This document shows positions 14,606 through 21,386 of a DNA stretch of 22,342 nucleotides, one piece after another. A program made the position numbers and the translations under genes. Under the pieces are notes generated by a model. That model did not search any database, was not told where the DNA came from, and saw nothing but the letters and a program-made list of their open reading frames with translations. The DNA is taken from the IMG/VR virus record IMGVR_UViG_3300028800_000328, positions 1 through 22,342 of that record; one strand, 5' to 3'. The number at the start of each line of letters is the position of its first letter. Positions within the stretch are counted from its first letter, which is position 1. Source of the stretch: a virus.

Positions 14606-15402
14606 TGGCCATTCAGCCAGCATCAACCATCAGAACTTCAGGCGTTGTCAAGAACCCCAACGCACCATTTCGGCTCAGCGCTCAGCCGCCGCCGTTTCGC
14701 GCCACGGGTCGAGGATACTTCAACAAGCTCCCGTACTTCCCAGCCGGTTCGTCCAACGCCAACGGGTCGCTGCTCAATCTCGCCACGGGGATCAACGACC
14801 TTCAGAAGCACTACCTCTTTGTGAACTCCGTGGAGACAGGATGGACTCTTGCTGGCGAGACCACCCAGACCCAAGGGTCGCGCAGCTTCTATCCTCGCAA
14901 CCTCTCCCAGGACGAACTCATCATCGAGGGAATGGTGGCTTCTCAATACGAGTACGACAAGCTCGTGCAGTTTGTTCTTCACCATCACACGTCGCAGTTT
15001 ACGGCTGTCAATCTCAACAACACCCTGGACGGCGATGGCAACTATCCTGGTGTGATCTTCACGCTCTTCAAGGCTGCGAACGCCCAACTAAACACCTTCT
15101 CTCAGATGCAATACATGGTGGTCATCACAGACGTTTCGGCTGGCGCGAAGCAGTTTCAAATGGCAGGCATCCCGTGGCAGTTGACCTGCAAGGTCGTCTA
15201 CGACTATCTACAGAAGCAAGTCAATGTTGAAACTGAGATCGAGACCACCGTCACCAACGCTCAAGTTTTTGGCGCTGTCTCGAATCCAACTCCTTCTCCA
15301 GGCTGGGTCGCCGATGAGCAAGCGGTCACGGTGTCTGCCGAGCAAACACTCAACTCTGACGGTACCAACTCCGACAGCACGAACGTAGCGACGGGGACGT
15401 AA
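14605..15402 (+). CDS. Baseplate/tail-tip protein related to the N-terminal domain of the tail lysin
   Basis: 265 residues from GTG at 14605, sharing one base with the previous TAG stop; GGAG lies 10 bases upstream. The open frame continues further left, but that part overlaps the tail lysin and does not look like protein. The core (about residues 70-205) shows GWTLAGETTQTQGSRSFYP, DELIIEGMVASQYEYDKL, MQYMVVITDVSAG and IPWQLTCKVVYDYL in the same order and spacing type as the N-terminal domain of the preceding gene. The C-terminal 50 residues are Thr/Asn/Ser-rich and likely disordered. A role as tube initiator or hub ring between tube and baseplate is plausible, because such tube-like rings lie at this place in contractile machines. 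I do not recognise the exact family. Confidence 0.72.
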   Translation: MAIQPASTIRTSGVVKNPNAPFRLSAQPPPFRATGRGYFNKLPYFPAGSSNANGSLLNLATGINDLQKHYLFVNSVETGWTLAGETTQTQGSRSFYPRNLSQDELIIEGMVASQYEYDKLVQFVLHHHTSQFTAVNLNNTLDGDGNYPGVIFTLFKAANAQLNTFSQMQYMVVITDVSAGAKQFQMAGIPWQLTCKVVYDYLQKQVNVETEIETTVTNAQVFGAVSNPTPSPGWVADEQAVTVSAEQTLNSDGTNSDSTNVATGT

Positions 15403-18071
15403 TGAAACGATTGATCTATGCGCCCAAGGTGTATATCTTCATCCGCTCCTCGAACCTCGGGGGGCGGGTGTACGACGTATCCTCCGATGTCGTCTCGGGG
15501 TCGGTTACCCAGAACCTCAACGAGGTCTCAACCGCGAGCTTCTATCTCCGCAACCGCTATCAGAAGTGGATCCGAGACCCATCGTCGGGCAACCGCTCAA
15601 TCTTCTTGCCGATGGATCTTGTGACCATCTGGCTTCAGCGTGTCTCGGGCAAGCCGATCCAGGTCTTCACCGGCTATCTCGACTCGGCCCCGTACTATCA
15701 AGCCTACCCCGGAGACGCCTTCTTCGAGGCCACTTGTACGCTCAAGAAGCTCGCCTACACATGGTTCGATCCGGGCCTGCCGTTCTTCCAGCAGTGGATG
15801 ATGTCCACAGACGGCTGGACGTACGATGTCTCAACCGGCGAAGCTATCAACCCTCAGTATCAGCTAACAGGTCAACCCGTAACAACCGCAGGGCCAGGTA
15901 CGGGTCAAACAGCCTCGCTCAACGACGGTGGCTTTGCCGATCTTTTGGGTCGCTTCATGACCGAGATCGCGGGCTGGTCTGGTGACGACATCTTGATCTC
16001 CTCTCTCCCGGCTAACATCCCGAAGATCGCGGCTAAGCTCTACACCAACATCGAGACCCAGACCGAGGTAGATCTGACCACTCTGTCCAACTTCATGAGT
16101 CAGGCTCTTGGAGTCTCGGGGTGGGGATCGCCTACTACGACCCAATCCACTACCTCAGGCGGCACAGCTATCCAGGGCAATCAAGTCGTCAGCATCACGG
16201 GCGAGATCGCATCTGTTGCCTCCCAGGCGAACGTCCCAACTCTAGTTTGCATCTTCGCTGCTCTGTGCTTGTCGAGTCTCAAGCCAAGCTTCTCGGGCGG
16301 CCCCGGCAAGGGCGTCGGCAACAACTGGGGCTATGGACTCTACGCACTTCAGCCACCGAACATCACAAGCGTGTCTCCCCTAGGCGGTACTACTCCTGGG
16401 GTGACCAATCAGGTTGGCGGCGTTTACGCCACGACTATTGAGGGCTACACACCCGAGCAGCTTCTCGACCCGAGCACATCGACCAGCGTCTTCTGCAAGC
16501 TTCTCAACCAGAATCCAGGCTCTTGGGTACAGGGAGCGCGCAACAACAACCAGGCCTCGATGGTGCAATGGATTGAGCTAGCCATTGGGAGAGACCTTCC
16601 GAGTGGACTTGACCTCACCTCTCTCTTCAACCAGGCCAAGCAGCTAGCGCAAACTAGCAACGTAGTTGTGCCCACCCAGTCGCCGTCGGCCGAGGTAGAT
16701 CCCTCCTCGGTAACATGGTCAGATCCTATCGTTCAAAATCTGCTAAGCGCTTCTCCTCGTGACTCATCTATTCAGAGCAAGTATTATGCCTCTTCTGTTG
16801 ATTGGATGTCAGCCCTATATATGCGCGCAAAGACGATTTCTCCTAACATCCAACTCTCAACTTGGACTGGGCAGCCCAATGACAGCATCCTTTTCACCGG
16901 CTCTCTTTCAGACTTGAAGGCACTCTTCACAAGTCTCCAGGGAACTGACCCTCAAAACGCCAACATCGACATAGTGCAGTTCCAGTCGAGCAATACCACA
17001 TCTGTCCTGTATCAGGGAGCACTGTCATCCAGTACATCCAGCACGCCCATCACCGGTATCACAGCACAACCATCACTGGCAATCGTTGAGTCATCTAAGC
17101 CCCCCTCAGGCACAACCATCTCGGGATCGATTGGGGGCGGTACTGACACCTCAGCTACCACCACCTCAGCTACGACTGCCTCTTCTGTAGGTCAGACTCC
17201 GGGCGGCTCGACCTTCGAGCAGATGGCAGCCTTCTCAGCTAACGCAGCCTTTGCGGCCAACTTCTCCTTCCCTGCTGACTACCTCTTGGCTACCAACCTC
17301 ACGGGTGACCGCGCCCTCATGAACGACACCTCCTGTCTCGATGCAGTGACGCAGTTTTGTCAGGCCTCCCTGCGCGCTTATCGATCTATGCCCGACGGTC
17401 GCTTCTTGGCCTTCTACCCCGACTACTTCGGCGCGCAGCGCCAGGCCTACTGGAGCATCAAGAACATCGAGATCATTGACTTTGGTATTCAGCTAAACGA
17501 CGAGTCCTTGGCCACACATGTTTACGTCATAGGCGACACCTTCGACGGCGACGGCACAATCTCCGACTACGACGAGATCTCGACTCGCGGTGTGGCCACA
17601 ATCAACCAAGCCTTCATGCTTGACTCCTTCATCGAGACCTATCAGCCTCCGACCGATGCTAAGGGAACCGCAACACAGCAGTCTCTAGGGCGTCTGTCTG
17701 ACGCACAGGCCTTTCTCCAGCACTATGGCGCTCGACCCCATGAGGAAGAGCAGCCGCTGATTCGCAACACCTTCTACGAGTTCTTGATGGCTTGGCAGCG
17801 CTTCATGCAGCTATGGGCAAGCCAGTTCGCCACCTCGGCCAGCTTCACCTTCCAGCCAGAGGTCATGGCGGGCGGTCTCATCGCATTCCCTGACCACGGG
17901 ATCCAGATGTTTTGCGAGTCGGTGAAACACAGCTTCGATTACGCACAGGGCTTCTCGACAGACGCCACACTCTCAGCACCATCTCTTCTCCCTGGGGCGC
18001 AACCTGACCGAACGCACAAGCCCGGCTTCGCGCTCGCCGGAAACGTCAACACAGTAGGCCTCGGTGCCTAA
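15402..18071 (+). CDS. Baseplate hub protein (gp27/gpD-like) with inserted lysozyme-like domain lacking catalytic Glu
   Basis: 889 residues; ATG overlaps the previous TAA by one base. Residues 1-130 have the hub pattern: YIFIRSSNLGGRVYDVSSDV, SGSVTQNLNEVSTASFYLRN, a PMDLVTIWL strand, FTGYLDSAPY and FEATCTLKKLAYTW. The hub fold resumes at about 625-850 (CQASLRAYRSMPDGRFLAFY; IKNIEIIDFGIQLNDESLA). Between them, residues about 264-420 look like a lysozyme/transglycosylase domain (ITGEIASVASQANVP, ALCLSSLKP, WGYGLYALQPP, LLDPSTST), but the position of the catalytic Glu is Leu290. A second insert of unknown fold covers about 435-540, followed by a Ser/Thr/Gly linker to about 605. The protein would form the trimeric hub below the tube. 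It is much longer than typical hubs because of the inserts. Confidence 0.85.
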   Translation: MKRLIYAPKVYIFIRSSNLGGRVYDVSSDVVSGSVTQNLNEVSTASFYLRNRYQKWIRDPSSGNRSIFLPMDLVTIWLQRVSGKPIQVFTGYLDSAPYYQAYPGDAFFEATCTLKKLAYTWFDPGLPFFQQWMMSTDGWTYDVSTGEAINPQYQLTGQPVTTAGPGTGQTASLNDGGFADLLGRFMTEIAGWSGDDILISSLPANIPKIAAKLYTNIETQTEVDLTTLSNFMSQALGVSGWGSPTTTQSTTSGGTAIQGNQVVSITGEIASVASQANVPTLVCIFAALCLSSLKPSFSGGPGKGVGNNWGYGLYALQPPNITSVSPLGGTTPGVTNQVGGVYATTIEGYTPEQLLDPSTSTSVFCKLLNQNPGSWVQGARNNNQASMVQWIELAIGRDLPSGLDLTSLFNQAKQLAQTSNVVVPTQSPSAEVDPSSVTWSDPIVQNLLSASPRDSSIQSKYYASSVDWMSALYMRAKTISPNIQLSTWTGQPNDSILFTGSLSDLKALFTSLQGTDPQNANIDIVQFQSSNTTSVLYQGALSSSTSSTPITGITAQPSLAIVESSKPPSGTTISGSIGGGTDTSATTTSATTASSVGQTPGGSTFEQMAAFSANAAFAANFSFPADYLLATNLTGDRALMNDTSCLDAVTQFCQASLRAYRSMPDGRFLAFYPDYFGAQRQAYWSIKNIEIIDFGIQLNDESLATHVYVIGDTFDGDGTISDYDEISTRGVATINQAFMLDSFIETYQPPTDAKGTATQQSLGRLSDAQAFLQHYGARPHEEEQPLIRNTFYEFLMAWQRFMQLWASQFATSASFTFQPEVMAGGLIAFPDHGIQMFCESVKHSFDYAQGFSTDATLSAPSLLPGAQPDRTHKPGFALAGNVNTVGLGA

Positions 18072-18703
18072 TGACTAAAACGATTCCATCTAAGGCACCT
18101 GGCACAAGCCAGCAGATTGTTGTCCGTATCGAGAACGTCGATATGGTCAACCGTAGCGTCCACTGCTTCGAGAAGACCAAGGGTCGGATTGACGTATCCT
18201 TCCGGGACATCCCTGGCGGAGGATTGCTTCGCATCCCAGCGCAGGGAGAGCGCTGGACGGCCGAGCGTTTCGGTCACATCTGGCGCCTAACAGGTCGCCT
18301 CTCCTCCCATGATGAGCAGATCGCACTCTCAAAGCTCCTCGTTCCAGGAGACTCGCAGCTTTCAACGCCTGGCATCCTCTACATCGATGTCGATGAGATC
18401 GTTTTCAACGGTCGGCACATCGGCACGACTGTCCACGACACCTACAGCCAACCCCTCTCCCCTTTCACTGTTGTCACGCTCTCAGCCACTCCCGTAGATC
18501 AGGGCACCGTGATGCCCTATCTGAACGGGCTGCTCTGTCAGCAAGAGCTATGGAATCTCAGCGGTCGCACCCTGACGTTTCGTGCCCCCCTCGGCTTCGG
18601 CAACCTCGTCGTCTACTACGAGTCGTCAGGATTTGCACACGATGACACGGCGGTCGTATCAGGGAAGTCAAAGGTATCTGGCCTTGAATCCTACACCCCA
18701 TAA
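18071..18703 (+). CDS. Baseplate OB-fold protein (gp5/gpV N-terminal-like)
   Basis: 210 residues; ATG overlaps the hub stop by one base (TAATG), so translation is coupled. Residues about 13-80 look like an OB-fold (IVVRIENVDMVNRSVHCFEK, IDVSFRDIPGGGLLRIPAQG, then ERWTAERFGHIWRLTGRL), as in the hub-associated N-terminal domain of spike proteins. Residues about 133-186 are a small beta module with the common virion pattern NG...LW.LSG..LTF..PLGFGNLVVYY. There is no beta-helix or metal-binding HxH tip, so it is not a complete piercing spike; a separate spike may be encoded outside the window. It should bind the underside of the hub encoded just upstream. Confidence 0.75.
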   Translation: MTKTIPSKAPGTSQQIVVRIENVDMVNRSVHCFEKTKGRIDVSFRDIPGGGLLRIPAQGERWTAERFGHIWRLTGRLSSHDEQIALSKLLVPGDSQLSTPGILYIDVDEIVFNGRHIGTTVHDTYSQPLSPFTVVTLSATPVDQGTVMPYLNGLLCQQELWNLSGRTLTFRAPLGFGNLVVYYESSGFAHDDTAVVSGKSKVSGLESYTP

Positions 18704-18723
18704 TGGCGCAGATCTGAGCCGTA

Positions 18724-18753
18724 ATGGTTGACCCTTTGGAGTTGACCCTATGA
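18724..18753 (+). repeat. TTGACCCT direct repeat and nine-codon mini-ORF before the gp25-like gene
   Basis: TTGACCCT occurs at 18728-18735 and again at 18742-18749, separated by TTGGAG, which is the likely Shine-Dalgarno. An ATG at 18724 opens a nine-codon frame (MVDPLELTL) whose TGA overlaps the next ATG in an ATGA junction. It could couple translation of the wedge gene, but the mini-ORF has no ribosome binding site of its own. Confidence 0.35.
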
Positions 18754-19217
18754 CCTGGAGTTTCCAAGTTTACAACGGGGATCTGAATATCTCGGGGCCG
18801 GGCGGATTTGCGACAGTAACCGGACAGCAGAAGCTTATCCAGGATCTCAAGGATTGGCTCCTCACTCCGAGAGGTACAGACCCGTTCCATCCCGATTTCG
18901 GATCTTCCCTCGACGGTGGCGTTATGCCTGACGGTACGGTGATCGAGGCCGCCATCGGCTCACTCATCACGGCCGAGTCCATGACCTCCATCGAGTCAGA
19001 GGTTCGTCGGGTGCTCAACGCCTACCAGCAGCAACAGTTGAATCGAATCGCTCGGGAAGCCCCGCTCTACGCTGGCCAAAACACCTTCTCGGCCGGAGAG
19101 ATCCTACAGAGTGTCAACGATGTCAACGTTACTCAGGTTGGGCCAACACTTCTTGTAGCTGTCTCGATCACCACAGGTGATGGATCGGCTCTCACTTTCT
19201 CACAAGCTGTTACCTAG
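18750..19217 (+). CDS. Baseplate wedge protein, gp25-like
   Basis: 155 residues from ATG at 18750 with TTGGAG 8 bases upstream. The motif LLTPRGTDPFHPDFGSSL at residues 37-54 is the signature of the gp25/W family (historically called gp25-like lysozyme; it is structural, not an active lysozyme). It is followed by the family's helix (IEAAIGSLITAESMTSIESE, then VRRVLNAY) and C-terminal strands (NVTQVGPTLLVAVSI). In contractile tails this small protein joins the first sheath ring to the baseplate wedges and acts as template for sheath assembly. It lies directly upstream of the J-like gene, the standard order, and overlaps its open frame by about 38 bases. Confidence 0.92.
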   Translation: MTWSFQVYNGDLNISGPGGFATVTGQQKLIQDLKDWLLTPRGTDPFHPDFGSSLDGGVMPDGTVIEAAIGSLITAESMTSIESEVRRVLNAYQQQQLNRIAREAPLYAGQNTFSAGEILQSVNDVNVTQVGPTLLVAVSITTGDGSALTFSQAVT

Positions 19218-21282
19218 CCCTAAAGGACAGGGAGTTACCATTCTTACCGTCGATCAAATCGTCACTCAGATCATCAACCAGCTTCGGCTGCTAGACCCGA
19301 CCGTATCGGCCGAGGTCGGTACGCCCGAGCGCGAGATCATCGAGGCCGTCGCCGAACTCATTGCGTCTCAGCAGGTTGACTTCACCGTCCTCAATCAGCA
19401 GTTCGACATCTCCTCGATGTCAAGCGGTCGCCTAGACGCCTACCTTTCCGTCTTCAACTTCGGCCGACAGCAGGCAACGCCCTCGAACGGCGCAGTTACG
19501 TTTGCTTCGTTGCTAGCGGCGACAACCGCAGTCACGATCCCTGCGGGAACACAGGTCATCGCCAACACGGCCTCGACCACACTCTCCAGCCTCACCTTCG
19601 TCACCACTCAGGCAGCTATTCTCGCTGTTGGTCAGACCACGGTCACCGTGCCGGTGCAGTGTACGATTGCCGGAACGATTGGCAACGTAGATGCAAACAC
19701 CGTAGTTGGATTCGCCTCTTTGAACTCGATCTCAGGCATCTCCACGGTCACCAACGCCAGCGCCATGACGAATGGCCAAGATCAGGAGTCGGACACCACC
19801 TACAAGACTCGATTCCAGAACACCTTCCTTCGCAACGTCTCGGGCACTGACGACATGTACCTCGCTTTGGCGGTCTCGCAGAACGGAGTCTCGAAGGCAA
19901 TCGTAGTCGGGCCGATCTCGCGCTATCAAGAGTACGTACAGGTGCCGAACTCAGACGACTCCAATCAGGTCACGCCATACGACACAGGCGGCACGATCTT
20001 CGCGCACAAGCGCACGACGGCCGAGTCTACGATTCCGTACTCGAAGACGACGTACGACACGAACTACTACCTCACAAATGGCACGCTTGATCCTTCCACT
20101 GCCCGATTCTACAAGCCTGGCGTCGATTACATCTTCAATACCCCGCCATGGAATGGGACTACCGGCGCTGTCGATTCGGCCCATCCCTATACCCCCGATA
20201 TCACCTTCTTGAACCTTAGCGCCTCGGCTCTTGCGGGCGGAGAGGTCTTGCTGCTTGAGCATGCGTACATCTCGAAGAACTCTCGCAACGATCTCGGCTT
20301 CGGGATCCTCAACTGCGTGGACATCTTTGTCAACGGCGAAAACGACACATCCGCTGACTCCGTTGAGCTTGTCCCAACGGCTTCGAACAACCTTCAGAGC
20401 ACCAACGCGAACATCTGGACATATCAGCATCCCGCCTCGACCACCGTCATCAACTTCAAGCGCGTCATCGATGGTACCCCCTCAGCAGTTGGCTCACGCA
20501 TGCAGCCACTGTACTGGCAGCCGGTTGTGGCCATCCCTGACAACATCCAAGTCGGCACAGCTACTTACTACCAGGCCAACTTCTACAACACAGGCGACTC
20601 GACCTACTACAACCAGTTCGACGGGACGACCTACAGCCTCAAGGCGCACTACATCTTGGCACAGGAAGTCAATGGCTACTACGGGACGATCCGGTCGCGG
20701 AATGGCATCGAATGGTTCCTCTCAGGCAACAACTACCTCGGCGGTCAGTTGCCTACCGATTCTTCAACGAGCTACACAGGGCCGACCATCGATACGTTGG
20801 CCGGAACGCAGTTCACGGTCGAGGGCTATCTCTACGACTCGAACATCTCTGACCTCCAGGCGATCATGGAACAGAACAAGCAGACCACATCTGACGTGCT
20901 CGTTCACAAAGCGAAGCTCCGCTACTTCCAGCCCATTATCACCGTCATGTACACCTTCGGGACGACTCAGAGCGTTGTCAACGCTTCGATCATTGTCGCG
21001 CTGGCAAACTTCTTCGAGACCCAATACTACGGACAAGCAGTTCAGCTTTCGGACATCCTTCAGGTCATCCACAACGTCCCTGGAGTAGACAACGTTCGAT
21101 GGACAAACCAAGACTCGTCGGGCAACAAGGTGCAGGAAGTCAATGCCGACGGCTCGGCTCTTTCTGGCGGCGCCGTTTACTTCACAACCGACTTCTTCGT
21201 TCAGGACAACGAGCTTGCTCAATCCCCGAATACCGATCCCGTAGTCATCACTGTCCGAGCACAGAATACATGGGGAACCTAG
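19180..21282 (+). CDS. Baseplate wedge protein J (gp47-like)
   Basis: 700 residues if started at ATG 19180 (GTG 19177 is one codon further out); both starts lie inside the gp25-like gene. The N-terminal wedge pattern is clear: TVDQIVTQIINQLRLLDPTV, PEREIIEAVAELIASQQVDF, a GRLDAYLSVFNFGRQQ loop and TVTVPVQCTIAGTIGNVDAN, then RFQNTFLRNVSGTDDMYLAL. This is the baseplate_J domain arrangement. About residues 240-580 hold a large insert, including one beta module (KPGVDYIFN ... GGEVLLLEHAYI, bases about 20111-20272). The C-terminal part (LRYFQPIITVMYTFGTTQ; YYGQAVQLSDILQVIHNVPG) is the conserved distal domain. It forms wedge arms with the gp25-like protein and transmits the contraction signal. The true start may be an ATT at 19240, because the only strong Shine-Dalgarno lies just before it. 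Confidence 0.9.
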   Translation: MDRLSLSHKLLPSPKGQGVTILTVDQIVTQIINQLRLLDPTVSAEVGTPEREIIEAVAELIASQQVDFTVLNQQFDISSMSSGRLDAYLSVFNFGRQQATPSNGAVTFASLLAATTAVTIPAGTQVIANTASTTLSSLTFVTTQAAILAVGQTTVTVPVQCTIAGTIGNVDANTVVGFASLNSISGISTVTNASAMTNGQDQESDTTYKTRFQNTFLRNVSGTDDMYLALAVSQNGVSKAIVVGPISRYQEYVQVPNSDDSNQVTPYDTGGTIFAHKRTTAESTIPYSKTTYDTNYYLTNGTLDPSTARFYKPGVDYIFNTPPWNGTTGAVDSAHPYTPDITFLNLSASALAGGEVLLLEHAYISKNSRNDLGFGILNCVDIFVNGENDTSADSVELVPTASNNLQSTNANIWTYQHPASTTVINFKRVIDGTPSAVGSRMQPLYWQPVVAIPDNIQVGTATYYQANFYNTGDSTYYNQFDGTTYSLKAHYILAQEVNGYYGTIRSRNGIEWFLSGNNYLGGQLPTDSSTSYTGPTIDTLAGTQFTVEGYLYDSNISDLQAIMEQNKQTTSDVLVHKAKLRYFQPIITVMYTFGTTQSVVNASIIVALANFFETQYYGQAVQLSDILQVIHNVPGVDNVRWTNQDSSGNKVQEVNADGSALSGGAVYFTTDFFVQDNELAQSPNTDPVVITVRAQNTWGT
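19222..19242 (+). promoter_or_regulatory. Shine-Dalgarno positioned for an ATT start of the J-like gene
   Basis: AAAGGA (19222-19227) and GGGAG (19230-19234) lie 5-12 bases before an in-frame ATT at 19240, which opens ILTVDQIVTQ, the expected N-terminus of J-like proteins. No ATG, GTG or TTG is correctly placed after this site. Initiation at ATT is rare in bacteria, so this is a suggestion only. Confidence 0.4.
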
Positions 21283-21386
21283 TTCACAAGTGGTGCCGTC
21301 ACGGCTCCGTCACCACCAAACTTCGTTTTCACATCGGACGCCTGACCGTTCAAATCGACTGGTGGAATAAGCCATGCCCACGCTAG
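21270..21386 (+). CDS. Possible small protein, 38 aa, bridging J-like and next gene
   Basis: An ATG at 21270, inside the end of the J-like gene, opens 38 codons that cross the 91-base gap and stop at TAG 21384-21386 inside the next gene. The peptide (about residues 6-35: HKWCRHGSVTTKLRFHIGRL, then TVQIDWWNKP) is basic and has a plausible two-strand pattern with several Trp. There is no strong ribosome binding site, so it would rely on coupling to J translation. Without comparison to relatives, chance cannot be excluded; otherwise the gap contains only the ribosome binding site GGTGG for the next gene and a repeated CCGTCAC. Confidence 0.4.
   Translation: MGNLVHKWCRHGSVTTKLRFHIGRLTVQIDWWNKPCPR

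Noticed and set aside
20231-21088. 285-codon plus-strand frame inside the J-like gene
   Set aside because: Ser/Thr/Arg-rich shadow of the real frame; no ribosome binding site and no sensible fold.
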